From Motiliproteus sp. MSK22-1 (GTDB lineage Bacteria; Pseudomonadota; Gammaproteobacteria; Pseudomonadales; Balneatricaceae), in the NCBI RefSeq assembly GCF_001968815.1, contig NZ_MIEQ01000060.1, forward strand, positions 1-41,059: DNA of 41,059 nt. The letters run 5' to 3'. Positions 17,720 through 26,949 of the stretch are shown in pieces. A program made the position numbers and the translations under genes. The notes beneath the pieces were generated by a model, which was not told the origin of the DNA, searched no databases, and saw only the letters and a list, made by a program, of their open reading frames with translations. Positions within the stretch are counted from its first letter, which is position 1; each line of letters opens with the position of its first letter.

Positions 17720-19453
17720 ATGTCTGTAAAACAACAATTAGAAGCATCGAATGAAAACCTGGGAAGGGCTGGTGGTAAAGCTGCCGGCACAGAAGTTGAG
17801 GGCACAGAAATTGAGGCTGTAAAAGCTGATACGGTAACGCTTGATGCTGTAAATGCTGGCAGCGCTGAAACAGAAGATGCAAAACCCGTCGGTACAGGAA
17901 AAAGTGGTGCCAGGCGTGGACGTACCTCACGAAGAGGAGCGGCCCGTCAGGACCGATCCGTGCCGAACAAACACCTTCAGGTGCCCTTTATCACCCGTCG
18001 CATACCTACTTATGATTTGCTCAGCGAAGAAAGTCTGATCAGGATTGAGCAGGCAGCAGATACTATTCTTGCAGAGATTGGTATTGAATTCCGGGAAGAT
18101 CCCGTCACCGTACAACTCTTTCAGGAGGCTGGAGGGCAGGTTTCACAACTCACCGAATCCAGCTGGAATATCAAGTTTGCGCCTGGCTTGATTCGGGATA
18201 TCTTAAAAACAGCACCGGCCCGATTTACCCAACATGCCCGCAATCCGGCCAGGTCGGTTGAAATTGGTGGCGATGCTATGGTTTTTGCCCCGGCCTACGG
18301 TTCGCCTTTTGTGATGGATCTGGATCAGGGACGGCGTTATGGAACCATTGCTGATTTTGAGAATTTCGTAAAGCTGGCCCAATCCAGCCCCTGGCTACAC
18401 CACTCCGGCGGCACCATCTGTGAACCCACTGATATACCGGTTAATAAGCGCCATCTGGATATGGTTTATGCCCATATGCGCTATTCTGACCGACCCTTCC
18501 TGGGATCAATCACTGCGCCGGAAAGAGCGGCTGACAGCATCGAAATGTGTCGCATCCTTTTTGGCTCAGACTTTGTTAATGAAAACTGCGTGATTATGGG
18601 TAACTTTAACTCCACCTCTCCCCTGGTCTGGGATGGAGTGACGACTCAGGGAATACGCACTTATGCCGAAGCGGGGCAAGGCTCCATTCATCTGCCGTTT
18701 CTGATGGGAGGGGCGGTTTCACCGGTCACCATACCGGGTGCCATTGCTCAGAACCTGGCGGAGACCATGACCGGTTGTGCTTTAACCCAGCTTGTCCGAC
18801 CGGGGGCTCCGACTGTGCTGGGATCTTTTATCGCCTCCATGTCGATGCGGACCGGCAGTCCAACCTTTGGGACGCCGGAGCCTGCGCTTGGCAGTCTCGT
18901 GATGGGGCAATTGGCGCGTCGTCTTGAAATACCGCTCCGTTGTGCGGGTAATTTTTCCACCTCCAAAATGCCGGATGCCCAGGCAATGACCCAAGGGGCT
19001 ATGTCGATGATGTCGGCGATTCAATGTGGTGGAAATTTTATTCTGCACTCTGCGGGATTTCTTGACGGTCTGTTGTCCATGTCCTATGAGAAATTCATTA
19101 TGGATACCGATCTTTGTGGGGCGCTCCACACCTACCTTAAAGGCTTTGACGTGAATGAGGATACGCTGGGCATTGATGCTCTGAGGGTCGGCGGTCCCGG
19201 GGAGCACTTATTTGGTACTCCGCACACTATGGCCCACTATGAGACGGCTTATTGGGACAGTGAATTCAACGACGATCAGTCTTTTGAAACCTGGTCTGAA
19301 CAGGGCAGCGAAGATGCCATGACCCGGGCTAATCACAAATGGAAAAAGGTGTTGGCAGACTATCAGGCGCCGGCATTGGATGAAGTTACTGACCAACAGC
19401 TGAAAAACTTTATTGCTCAACGTAAGGCTTCTATGCCAGACAGCTGGTACTGA
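17720..19453 (+). CDS. MttB-family methylamine:corrinoid methyltransferase, non-pyrrolysine (MtgB-like)
   Basis: Likely moves a methyl group from a quaternary amine such as glycine betaine to Co(I) of the corrinoid protein. ATG at 17720 has GGAGG five bases upstream (577 residues). The first ~60 residues are low-complexity and acidic, followed by an Arg-rich patch GARRGRTSRRGAARQDR at DNA 17906-17956. The MttB core then runs from about 'TYDLLSEESLIRIEQAADTI' to the end, with 'LSMSYEKFIMDTDLCG'. The frame has no amber codon, so it is in the non-Pyl group that includes MtgB (betaine), MtpB (proline betaine) and MtcB (carnitine). The substrate is inferred from gbcAB. Confidence 0.85.
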   Translation: MSVKQQLEASNENLGRAGGKAAGTEVEGTEIEAVKADTVTLDAVNAGSAETEDAKPVGTGKSGARRGRTSRRGAARQDRSVPNKHLQVPFITRRIPTYDLLSEESLIRIEQAADTILAEIGIEFREDPVTVQLFQEAGGQVSQLTESSWNIKFAPGLIRDILKTAPARFTQHARNPARSVEIGGDAMVFAPAYGSPFVMDLDQGRRYGTIADFENFVKLAQSSPWLHHSGGTICEPTDIPVNKRHLDMVYAHMRYSDRPFLGSITAPERAADSIEMCRILFGSDFVNENCVIMGNFNSTSPLVWDGVTTQGIRTYAEAGQGSIHLPFLMGGAVSPVTIPGAIAQNLAETMTGCALTQLVRPGAPTVLGSFIASMSMRTGSPTFGTPEPALGSLVMGQLARRLEIPLRCAGNFSTSKMPDAQAMTQGAMSMMSAIQCGGNFILHSAGFLDGLLSMSYEKFIMDTDLCGALHTYLKGFDVNEDTLGIDALRVGGPGEHLFGTPHTMAHYETAYWDSEFNDDQSFETWSEQGSEDAMTRANHKWKKVLADYQAPALDEVTDQQLKNFIAQRKASMPDSWY

Positions 19454-19562
19454 TCGCCAGCTGTTCCATAAAGCCGGACCGTTTCTAAACAACGCTGCCC
19501 TGCTGTTGAGCTAACCTATGTAGAAAACCCAGTCAGACTGGTACAGATACACCGAGGCTATT

Positions 19563-21620
19563 ATGTCCAACGATCCTTTACTGCAACCCTATAAATTGAA
19601 GCATCTTACGCTCAAGAATCGCATCATGACCACCAGCCATGAACCGGCCTATCCTGAAGAGGGGATGCCGAAGGATCGCTATCGGGCTTATCATGAAGAG
19701 CGGGCAAAGGCCGGAGTTGCATTGACCATGACGGCCGGGTCTGCTGCAGTGTCGAAAGACAGTCCGCCGGTATTCAATAACATTCTGGCATACAAGGATG
19801 AGGTGGTGCCCTGGATGAAGAAGGTCGTTGATGCCTGTCACCAGCATGACTGTAAAGTGATGATTCAATTGACCCACCTGGGACGTCGAACCGGTTGGAA
19901 TAAGGGTGACTGGCTGCCGGTGGTTTCTCCTTCTCATCGTCGTGAAGCCTCCCATCGGGCATTTCCCAAGCAGCTTGAAGATTGGGATATTGATCGAATT
20001 GTCAGAGATTACGCCGATGCCGCAGAACGTATGTATGCTGCCGGTCTTGACGGGATAGAGCTGCAAGCCTACGGCCATCTGATGGATCAGTTCTGGTCGC
20101 AACGAACCAATACACTGGATGGGCCCTATGGAGGCTCATTAACGAACCGGCTGCGTTTTACCACCGATGTACTGCAGGCGATCCGTAAGCGGGTCGGGGA
20201 TGAATTTATTGTTGGTGTTCGCTATACCGCAGACGAATGTGCTGAAGGAGGTATTTCAGCCGAAGAGGGGGTGGAGATTTCAAGACTGTTGCGTGATTCG
20301 GGAATGGTTGATTTTCTCAATGTGATTCGTGGGCATATTGATACCGATCCGGGCTTGACGGATGTAATTCCGGTGCAGGGAATGAGAAGCGCGCCTCATC
20401 TGGATTTTGCCGGTGAGATTCGTAAGGCCACCGGGATGCCTACCTTTCATGCTGCCCGAATCACAGATGTGGCAACCGCGCGCCATGCGGTGGCACAAGG
20501 GATTGTAGATATGGTGGGTATGACCCGGGCACATATGGCTGATCCACATGTTGTTCGAAAAATAATCCAGGGTCGTGAGGATGATATTCGCCCCTGTGTC
20601 GGCGCGACCTACTGTCTGGATCGCATCTATCAGGGTGGAGATGCACTTTGCATACACAATGCGGCGACCGGGCGAGAGCTGACCATGCCTCACGATATTC
20701 CGCAGGCCGATGTGAGTAAAAAAGTCGTGGTTGTAGGGGCCGGACCTGGCGGTTTGGAAGCCGCCCGTGTCGCGGCTGAACGAGGTCATTCCGTGACCGT
20801 TTTTGAGGCGGCCCCGGATCCCGGCGGGCAGGTTCGCCTATGCGCTCAAAGTGAGCGTCGGCGAGAGATGATCTCAATAATTGACTGGCGTATGTCCCAA
20901 TGTGCCGCTATGGATGTGGAGTTTCGTTTTAATGCCTGGGCTGAGGTTGATGATGTACTGGCACTTAATCCGGATGTGGTCATCATTGCTACCGGAGGAC
21001 TGCCTGATACCGAAGTGTTGGAGAGTGGTAATGATCTGGTGGTTTCCAGTTGGGACATTATTGCCGGAGATGTTCCGCCCGGAAAAAATGTGCTCGTATA
21101 CGATGATGCCGGAGACCATGCCGGGTTGCAGGCTGCAGAAAAAATAGCCGCGACAGGGGCCAGGGTCGAAATTATGACGCCAGATCGCAGTTTTGCGCCG
21201 GATGTGATGGCCATGAACCTTGTTCCTTATATGCGCTCAATGCAGGATAAGGAGGTTACCTTCACGGTGACTTATCGATTGAAAGCGGTCACCCGTGTCA
21301 ACGAATCTGTGGCAAATGGGGATGGTGGACTGAAGGCCAGTATTGGAACGGATTACAGCGATTTGCGTAAAGAGCGATGTTTTGATCAGGTGGTGGTTAA
21401 CCACGGTACGATCCCGATGGATGAGCTGTACTTTGAGCTGAAACCTCAGTCGAGCAATCTGGGGGCTGTGGATCAGGCGGCGCTGATTGCTGGCCAACCA
21501 CAAACCATGAACGACAACACCGAAGGGTCGTTTCAACTGTTTCGGATTGGTGATGCGGTTTCTTCTCGTAATACTCACGCCGCAATTTATGACGCACTCA
21601 GGCTGGTGAAAGAAATTTAG
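19563..21620 (+). CDS. OYE-family N-demethylase with FAD/NAD domain (TMADH/DgcA/StcD-like)
   Basis: A 685-residue flavoenzyme built like trimethylamine dehydrogenase and dimethylglycine demethylase DgcA. It has an FMN TIM barrel (about 1-340), an Fe-S segment and a C-terminal dinucleotide-binding part (KVVVVGAGPGGLEAARVAAE at about 390). The start follows GAGG. The cluster segment reads C345-V-G-A348-T-Y-C351, with a further Cys at 363; trimethylamine dehydrogenase has Cys at 345, 348, 351 and 364, so one ligand position is Ala here. The Cys that binds FMN covalently in TMADH (residue 30) is also absent. It probably acts on the dimethylglycine left by the first demethylation or on a related amine. 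Confidence 0.8.
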   Translation: MSNDPLLQPYKLKHLTLKNRIMTTSHEPAYPEEGMPKDRYRAYHEERAKAGVALTMTAGSAAVSKDSPPVFNNILAYKDEVVPWMKKVVDACHQHDCKVMIQLTHLGRRTGWNKGDWLPVVSPSHRREASHRAFPKQLEDWDIDRIVRDYADAAERMYAAGLDGIELQAYGHLMDQFWSQRTNTLDGPYGGSLTNRLRFTTDVLQAIRKRVGDEFIVGVRYTADECAEGGISAEEGVEISRLLRDSGMVDFLNVIRGHIDTDPGLTDVIPVQGMRSAPHLDFAGEIRKATGMPTFHAARITDVATARHAVAQGIVDMVGMTRAHMADPHVVRKIIQGREDDIRPCVGATYCLDRIYQGGDALCIHNAATGRELTMPHDIPQADVSKKVVVVGAGPGGLEAARVAAERGHSVTVFEAAPDPGGQVRLCAQSERRREMISIIDWRMSQCAAMDVEFRFNAWAEVDDVLALNPDVVIIATGGLPDTEVLESGNDLVVSSWDIIAGDVPPGKNVLVYDDAGDHAGLQAAEKIAATGARVEIMTPDRSFAPDVMAMNLVPYMRSMQDKEVTFTVTYRLKAVTRVNESVANGDGGLKASIGTDYSDLRKERCFDQVVVNHGTIPMDELYFELKPQSSNLGAVDQAALIAGQPQTMNDNTEGSFQLFRIGDAVSSRNTHAAIYDALRLVKEI

Positions 21621-21895
21621 CCTTTTTGCGATGCTTTACTGCCGATCCTTATGGTTTGCGTACAGGGTCGGTAGGTTATTGAGTCAGCTGATTCTGGTAC
21701 TGTCTGACTAATCCGACGATTCTGACTATGCCGATTGACTCGGGTGATTCCATCCCTGATATTAAGGTGTCCGCACTGGTTATCGGTACCGGTCAATAGC
21801 ACTGTTAAAAAGCGTCGATAAAATACTCCGACAAGTTGTGCCGGTAAAACGAACTATCAGGCTGTTACTGATATGCTTCGACGATTAGACTTAGG

Positions 21896-22897
21896 GTGTC
21901 AGAGTTTCCGGCAGACTGGTCGGGAGCCGAATTCAGCGGTTGGATTTTTGCCATGCCAGAGCTTGCCTTAAGCTTCGCCAATCAATACCTGGAAACAGAA
22001 GTGGTTTGGCACAGGCTGTCGACGGGCGATACCTCTAATCGTCTTTATCGTGGGGCTTGCCTGGATCAGCAACTGGTACTGCGGGTCAATTCACCGGGAT
22101 TGGCCGGTCTCGCCGTGGATCGGGTCCGTGAAGCCAGGCTTCTTGAATGGATACAGCATCAACCCTGGGCGCCGCAGCTACTGCGTAACGACTGGGAGCG
22201 TGGCTGGTGCCTGATGAGCGATGCCGGGAAGTCCATTTTTGACGAAGATCTGCATGGCGACTTGCGTAAACCACTGTTATCCATCGTTGCGGATCTTCAG
22301 CGCTTTTATAGCGCAGACCCAGCGCTGGTATGTGATTATCAGTTGCTGTGGGAGCGCTATCGCTTAATCTATGCTCACTGCTGTAAATCTGCGCCACGGT
22401 CAACGGTCAAGGCGATTGAGTTGTTCCGCGAATTGCTTGAGCTGAGCTGGGAAAAAATGCAGCTGTTGCCGAAAACCGTTCCCTGTCTGGTTCATCACAA
22501 CCTCCACCCGAAAAACCTCTGTTTCAATAAGGGAAAAGAGTTTAATAACAGAGGAAGATCCAATAATGGAAAAAGAGCTAACAACGAAAGAAGATCTAAT
22601 AAGGGCCAGCTGACTCTGTTGGACTGGGAGCATGCCGGTATTGGCTCGGCCTGGTTTGATGTGGCCAGTCTGCGCCGGCATTTTTCATTGACCTCCGGGC
22701 AAATCGGGACCCTTCCTGCCTTTCGTGACTATTCATCGTTGCAGCTATTGGAAGGGCTGGCGCTGGCCGACTGGATAAATGCCAGTCTGGATCTGCTTTG
22801 GCTTAGCGTTAAGGAACTTCAACAGGATAATGGGACTGGCAAACTACTGGCAATGGTCGCGAATACCGTCCGTTTGCTGGAAGAGGGTCAACGTTAA
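21896..22897 (+). CDS. Aminoglycoside/choline kinase-like phosphotransferase with repeat insertion
   Basis: A 333-residue member of the APH/choline kinase fold; GTG at 21896 or ATG at 21953 (314 residues) may be the start. It has an N-lobe segment 'LSTGDTSNRLYRGACLDQQLVLRVN', the catalytic loop 'VHHNLHPKNLCF' and the metal loop 'LLDWEHAGIGSAWFDVASL'. The usual catalytic Asp of H-x-D-L-x-P-x-N is Asn here, which questions kinase activity. Directly after the loop comes an insertion of 18-base repeats (22526-22606). The neighbours suggest a role linked to amine or cobinamide metabolism, but the substrate is unknown. Confidence 0.72.
   Translation: MSEFPADWSGAEFSGWIFAMPELALSFANQYLETEVVWHRLSTGDTSNRLYRGACLDQQLVLRVNSPGLAGLAVDRVREARLLEWIQHQPWAPQLLRNDWERGWCLMSDAGKSIFDEDLHGDLRKPLLSIVADLQRFYSADPALVCDYQLLWERYRLIYAHCCKSAPRSTVKAIELFRELLELSWEKMQLLPKTVPCLVHHNLHPKNLCFNKGKEFNNRGRSNNGKRANNERRSNKGQLTLLDWEHAGIGSAWFDVASLRRHFSLTSGQIGTLPAFRDYSSLQLLEGLALADWINASLDLLWLSVKELQQDNGTGKLLAMVANTVRLLEEGQR
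22526..22606 (+). repeat. In-frame 18-bp minisatellite inside the phosphotransferase gene
   Basis: Four units of 18 bases (22526, 22544, 22562, 22580) and a partial fifth (22598) begin AATAA or AACAA. They encode six-residue units NKGKEF, NNRGRS, NNGKRA, NNERRS and NKGQLT. The array lies between the catalytic loop and the DWE metal loop, where relatives have a short turn, and adds a basic, Asn-rich loop. Confidence 0.8.
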
Positions 22898-23038
22898 AGC
22901 GGCCGAACAGCAAGGTCGCACGTTGGACACTTTATGCCGCTGCGATACCAACAGGAGCCGTGCAAATCCTGATATTTTGTAGAATGATAGAGCTGTGCCT
23001 GCGGGCCCGAATTTGTGATTTGTTTCAAGAGGTAGGGT

Positions 23039-25117
23039 ATGTCATTTCGACTGGGGATAGACACTGGAGGCACCTATACTGACGCTGTTCTGGTTAACGA
23101 TCAGCAAAAGGTAGTTGCCACATTTAAGAGCCTAACCACCAGGCATGATTTGACTATCGGTATCGGTAATGCCCTTAAGGGGCTGCCGAATGAGCTGTTA
23201 CAGAATATTACCCTGATTTCCTTATCCACCACTCTGACAACCAACTCGGTTGTAGAGGGGCAGGGAGCGCCGGTCTGTGTATTGCTGCCCGGTTACAATG
23301 AGCGACAGCTGGAACAAAGTGGGCTGTGCGATATCGTTTCGGCCGATGCCGCATTTATTCTGGCCGGTGGTCATAATGCCACTGGAGAAGAACAGGAGCC
23401 GCTGGACGAAGATGCCGCCCGTGAAGCAATTCTCAAGTTGAAGGATTCGGTATCAGCATTTGCCATCTCCAGCATGTTTGGTACGCGCAACTCCAGCCAT
23501 GAATTGAAACTGCGCTCAATGGTTGAATCGTTGTCAGGAAAGCCGGTGGCATGTGGCCATGAGCTGGCCAGTAGTCTGGGGGCGCCACAGCGGGCCCTGA
23601 CGGCTGTGCTCAATGCTCGTATGGTGCCCTATATTCAGCGCCTGATTACCTCCGTCAAGCAGATTCTTGTAGATCATCAAATAGACGCCCCGCTGATGAT
23701 AGTGAAGGGGGATGGCTCTCTGGTGAATACCGAAACGGCACTGCAACAACCGGTTGCTACTGTGCTGTCCGGGCCTGCTGCCAGTGTTGTGGGGGCCTGT
23801 GCCCTCAGTGGCCTGAAAAATGCCATTGTTGCGGATATGGGTGGAACGACCACAGATATTGCAATCGTCACCAATGGGCAACCGGAACTCTGTTCAGAAG
23901 GTGCGAAAGTCGGTGACTGGCAACCCATGGTAGAAGCCGTGCGAGTCTATTCGGTCGGCTTGGGGGGAGACAGCGAAGTACATTTCAGCGCGGGTGGAAG
24001 CCTGGGCATAGGCCCTCGGCGGGTCGTGCCCATGTGTTTACTGGGCAATCAGTATCCCTGGATTATCGACAGGCTGAAACACCAGCTAAATGCTTTTCCC
24101 AATGCCCGCAACAATAGATTTGTGATGCGCCTGGAAAGTAATGAAGTCTTGCTTAATCAACTCAGTGAGTCAGAGGCCTACGCCTGGGAAAAGCTGGGAG
24201 ATGGGCCTATAGAACTGGATGCCGCCGTAGAACAAGACCGTGAGCTTGCCCGGTCACTGGCAAAGTTGCAGCGCTCGGGACTGGCTATCTACAGTGGCTT
24301 TACACCCTCTGATGCCGCCCATGTGCTGGGGTTGAGTGACCACTGGAGTAAGGAAGCAGCTGAATTGGGGGCCAAAATATGGGCAAAACAAATTCGTCAT
24401 CTGTACGGTTTGGGTAACTGGACGCTGGGGGATGCCATCGGTCCCTGTCAGCAGGTTTACGATATGGTGACCCATGAAATCAGTCGTACGCTAATAGAAG
24501 CAGGATTGCATCAGTCTGGAAAGCTCAATGAGGCAAAGGCCCAGAACCTGGCCGGATTGCTGACCGGGCTTATTTTGGAGGGGGCCGATAAGGATACTGA
24601 TAAAGTGGCCAGCAACCCATTGTTCAAAATTGATTTTGCTTCTGATTACCCGGTTGTTGCGGTAGGGGCTCCGGCAGCCAGCTACTACCCAGCGGTAACC
24701 AAAAGTCTCGGTGTAGGGTTACATCTGCCGGAGAACGGTGATGTTGCCAATGCGGTTGGAGCTGTGATGGGGTCTGTGGTTCAGCGGGCTCATGTGACTA
24801 TTTCCCAGCCGACATTTGGCCTGTTTTGCCTCTATCACAAAGAAGAGCCCAAGCGTTTTTATGATCTGGAAGAGGCGGTTAAATGTGCAGAAGCTATTGT
24901 TGCCGCGGATGCTCTGGAGCTGGCTCGTGCAGCCGGTGCCGTCTCAGTTGAAGTCGCCTTGTCCCGAACTGACAATCAGGTTTTGCACGATATTGATGGC
25001 GAGCTGTTTCTGGATTGTGAGATTACTGCTACCGCAACCGGGCGACCTAACTGCGGTGCGCTTAACCTGGATTCTTTTAATGCTGAAGAGGCTGATCCAG
25101 TATCCTTGCAGGCTTGA
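23039..25117 (+). CDS. Hydantoinase/oxoprolinase (HyuA-type) family ATPase
   Basis: A 692-residue ASKHA-fold protein, the usual size of HyuA. It opens with the phosphate-binding loop 'LGIDTGGTYTDAVLV', has 'STTLTTNSVVEGQGAPV' near residue 65 and the second loop 'VADMGGTTTDIAIV' near 265. ATG is behind AGAGGTAGGG. HyuA proteins use ATP to open hydantoins or 5-oxoproline, usually with a HyuB subunit, which is missing here. The gene is followed after 80 bases by an Fe-S protein that resembles corrinoid-handling proteins. So a role in N-methylhydantoin/creatinine use (giving sarcosine) or in ATP-driven cofactor activation are both possible; neither is shown. Confidence 0.82.
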   Translation: MSFRLGIDTGGTYTDAVLVNDQQKVVATFKSLTTRHDLTIGIGNALKGLPNELLQNITLISLSTTLTTNSVVEGQGAPVCVLLPGYNERQLEQSGLCDIVSADAAFILAGGHNATGEEQEPLDEDAAREAILKLKDSVSAFAISSMFGTRNSSHELKLRSMVESLSGKPVACGHELASSLGAPQRALTAVLNARMVPYIQRLITSVKQILVDHQIDAPLMIVKGDGSLVNTETALQQPVATVLSGPAASVVGACALSGLKNAIVADMGGTTTDIAIVTNGQPELCSEGAKVGDWQPMVEAVRVYSVGLGGDSEVHFSAGGSLGIGPRRVVPMCLLGNQYPWIIDRLKHQLNAFPNARNNRFVMRLESNEVLLNQLSESEAYAWEKLGDGPIELDAAVEQDRELARSLAKLQRSGLAIYSGFTPSDAAHVLGLSDHWSKEAAELGAKIWAKQIRHLYGLGNWTLGDAIGPCQQVYDMVTHEISRTLIEAGLHQSGKLNEAKAQNLAGLLTGLILEGADKDTDKVASNPLFKIDFASDYPVVAVGAPAASYYPAVTKSLGVGLHLPENGDVANAVGAVMGSVVQRAHVTISQPTFGLFCLYHKEEPKRFYDLEEAVKCAEAIVAADALELARAAGAVSVEVALSRTDNQVLHDIDGELFLDCEITATATGRPNCGALNLDSFNAEEADPVSLQA

Positions 25118-25197
25118 GCTGCCAAATGGAAAACCTGGGGTGCGGGCAGAAAGGGTCAGAATAGAACAGGGTGATTTGAGCGAAATAAGGAGAAGCC

Positions 25198-25923
25198 GTG
25201 TTTGAGCAGATCAAACAGAAAGTAGAGGCTGAAGGTCTGCTGATACGCTCAGCATTTCATACAACCCCCGATGATTCTATGCCGCGGCTGGATAATGCTG
25301 AACCAGCCGCTACCTTATTGCTTGTCGGCAATGCCGGTTCGGCCATGTGGGAAGCCTTCAGTCGTTCTACCGAATACCTTGATTCTTATCCTGATTCGTT
25401 AGATCGATGGAGCGAACGACTGGGACATCGTCTGGCTCAAGCGTTTGGCGGAACGGCGTTTTTCCCCTTTGGGGGGCCTCCATTCCATCCTTTTTTGAGC
25501 TGGGCAAAGTGCGCAGAACCCTCGGAAAGTTCGCCTTTGGGTTTGTCTCTGCATCCGGAATACGGGCTTTGGCATGCCTACCGCTTTGCGTTGGGGTTAC
25601 CTCAGCGTTTAGACTTATCCCAGCAATCAGAAGGCTCGGGCGTTGTTGAAATCCAGTCTGAATCACCGGTTTCTGCTCACCCCTGTTCTGGTTGTGACGA
25701 TAAGCCTTGCCTCAGTGCTTGTCCTGTTGGTGCTTTTACCGGCAGCGAGTATCGGCATGTTGAGTGTGCTCAGTTTCTGGCAGATAACGCCGGTTACGAA
25801 TGCAACCAGCTGGGCTGTGGTTCCCGCCGTGCCTGCCCTGTTGGTCAGGACTACCGATATAAACCTGAGCATGCTCAATTTCATATGAATGTCTTTGTTT
25901 CTAATCATGCTCGAAAAGGCTAG
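25198..25923 (+). CDS. CblC-like protein with two C-terminal 4Fe-4S clusters
   Basis: A 241-residue protein starting with GTG behind AAGGAGA. The N-terminal 140 residues resemble the nitroreductase-type fold of MMACHC/CblC: 'TLLLVGNAGSAMWEAF' near 39-54 and 'SLHPEYGLWHAYRFALGLP' at 117-135, which recalls the 'HPRFGGWFAIRGVVLLP' segment of human MMACHC. The C-terminal part has eight Cys in two ferredoxin-like groups: C163, C166, C171, C175-P and C190, C202, C207, C213-P. QueG and reductive dehalogenases join a related cobalamin fold to such clusters. It may reduce a corrinoid. The CblC match is from memory and is weak without a search. Confidence 0.7.
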   Translation: MFEQIKQKVEAEGLLIRSAFHTTPDDSMPRLDNAEPAATLLLVGNAGSAMWEAFSRSTEYLDSYPDSLDRWSERLGHRLAQAFGGTAFFPFGGPPFHPFLSWAKCAEPSESSPLGLSLHPEYGLWHAYRFALGLPQRLDLSQQSEGSGVVEIQSESPVSAHPCSGCDDKPCLSACPVGAFTGSEYRHVECAQFLADNAGYECNQLGCGSRRACPVGQDYRYKPEHAQFHMNVFVSNHARKG

Positions 25924-26023
25924 AGGCTGTTGTGTCAGGGAAAGCAGAGCCGAGCCCTGTTATCAGTTGTAAGCAACTATGGCGGGTAAACGGCTATAAA
26001 TTACAAACGGGTATGATGTGTGT

Positions 26024-26740
26024 ATGAGCTATAAACTATACAGCGCTCCTGACAGCGCCAATATTGTTATCCATATGATTCTGGAGCAGCTGGAGGTTGA
26101 GTTTGATCTGCTATGGGTGGATCGAAGCCTTAAGGAGCACAAAGGGGCTCAATATCGGCAGCAGCTGAATCCGCAGGGGCTGATACCGGTTCTGGTGGAT
26201 GCTGATACTGCTGTTTTTGAGACAGCAGCTATTGCCCTTTACTTGTCTGAAAAGCACCAGCAGCTTGGGCCGCAAGAGGCAGGCTCGGCAGAGCGCAGTC
26301 GATTGCTTCAATGGCTGTTCTACCTGTCTAATACCCTGCATGCTGATCTTCGGGTGCAGTTTTACCCGCATCGTCACGTCAGTGACGGGGCTGCGATAGC
26401 TGCTCTGCTGGAAGGAACTCAGAGTCGGGTTCTCAGGCATTTTGAGCTGATCGAAGCTGAATTGGAAAAAAGCGAAGCTGGGCCCTGGTTTCTGGGAGAA
26501 GACCTGTCGATACTGGATTTTTATCTTGGTGCGCTCTGTCGCTGGTCCATGCTGTACCCGACGGGGAGTGCTTTGGGAATCGGGTTTGTTAACAGCAACC
26601 CCTGTCTCCGGCGTTTACTGGCTGCTTTGGAAGAATTGCCCGGGGTTCAGCGGGCGATGGGGCTTCAAACAATTAAAGCGCCGTTTTTCCTTGCCCCGAC
26701 ACCACCTGATCTGCCACCGGAGCAAGTGTCTGCATCCTGA
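26024..26740 (+). CDS. Glutathione S-transferase family protein
   Basis: A 238-residue protein with an N-terminal thioredoxin-like domain ('YKLYSAPDSANIVIHMILEQL', 'LNPQGLIPVLVD', 'FETAAIALYLSEKH' where Glu/Thr bind glutathione) and a helical C-terminal domain ('LGEDLSILDFYLGAL'). ATG at 26024 gives MSYKLYS; a GTG two codons upstream is less likely. The role is open: glutathione conjugation, or handling of formaldehyde made by GbcAB, is possible. It stands 100 bases after the Fe-S protein and 209 bases before cobU. Confidence 0.88.
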   Translation: MSYKLYSAPDSANIVIHMILEQLEVEFDLLWVDRSLKEHKGAQYRQQLNPQGLIPVLVDADTAVFETAAIALYLSEKHQQLGPQEAGSAERSRLLQWLFYLSNTLHADLRVQFYPHRHVSDGAAIAALLEGTQSRVLRHFELIEAELEKSEAGPWFLGEDLSILDFYLGALCRWSMLYPTGSALGIGFVNSNPCLRRLLAALEELPGVQRAMGLQTIKAPFFLAPTPPDLPPEQVSAS

Positions 26741-26917
26741 TAGCGGCTTCAGTCTGTCTTTGAGAGTCGGATGAAGTCTGGATATCGATCAAAGTCGTAT
26801 CCAAAGCAGTATTTTTCGCATTGTTTACTTAAGATGCTGATCTTGGCTGGATAAAGGCCTCATAATGGCCGCTGTTTCGCAATCCCGGATGTGAGCTGTT
26901 ATTGAAAATTTAACTAT

Positions 26918-26947
26918 TCAGGAAATTCTACAACTCAGGAAATTCTA
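26918..26947 (+). repeat. Duplicated ribosome-binding segment before cobU
   Basis: TCAGGAAATTCTA is present at 26918-26930 and 26935-26947, 17 bases apart. The second copy places AGGA eight bases before the cobU ATG, so the translation signal has been copied. No B12-box or other riboswitch core is visible in 26741-26949. Confidence 0.75.
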
Positions 26948-26949
26948 AC

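Noticed and set aside
17720-19453. Pyrrolysine (amber read-through) in the MttB-family gene
   Set aside because: The frame is open throughout, with no in-frame TAG, and it ends at a normal stop; it belongs to the non-Pyl branch.
20280-21578. Several long minus-strand frames under the OYE gene
   Set aside because: They are shadows of a well-supported gene with clear domains on the plus strand.
26741-26949. Cobalamin riboswitch before cobU
   Set aside because: I looked for a B12 box and the usual core stems and found none; only a duplicated ribosome-binding segment is present.
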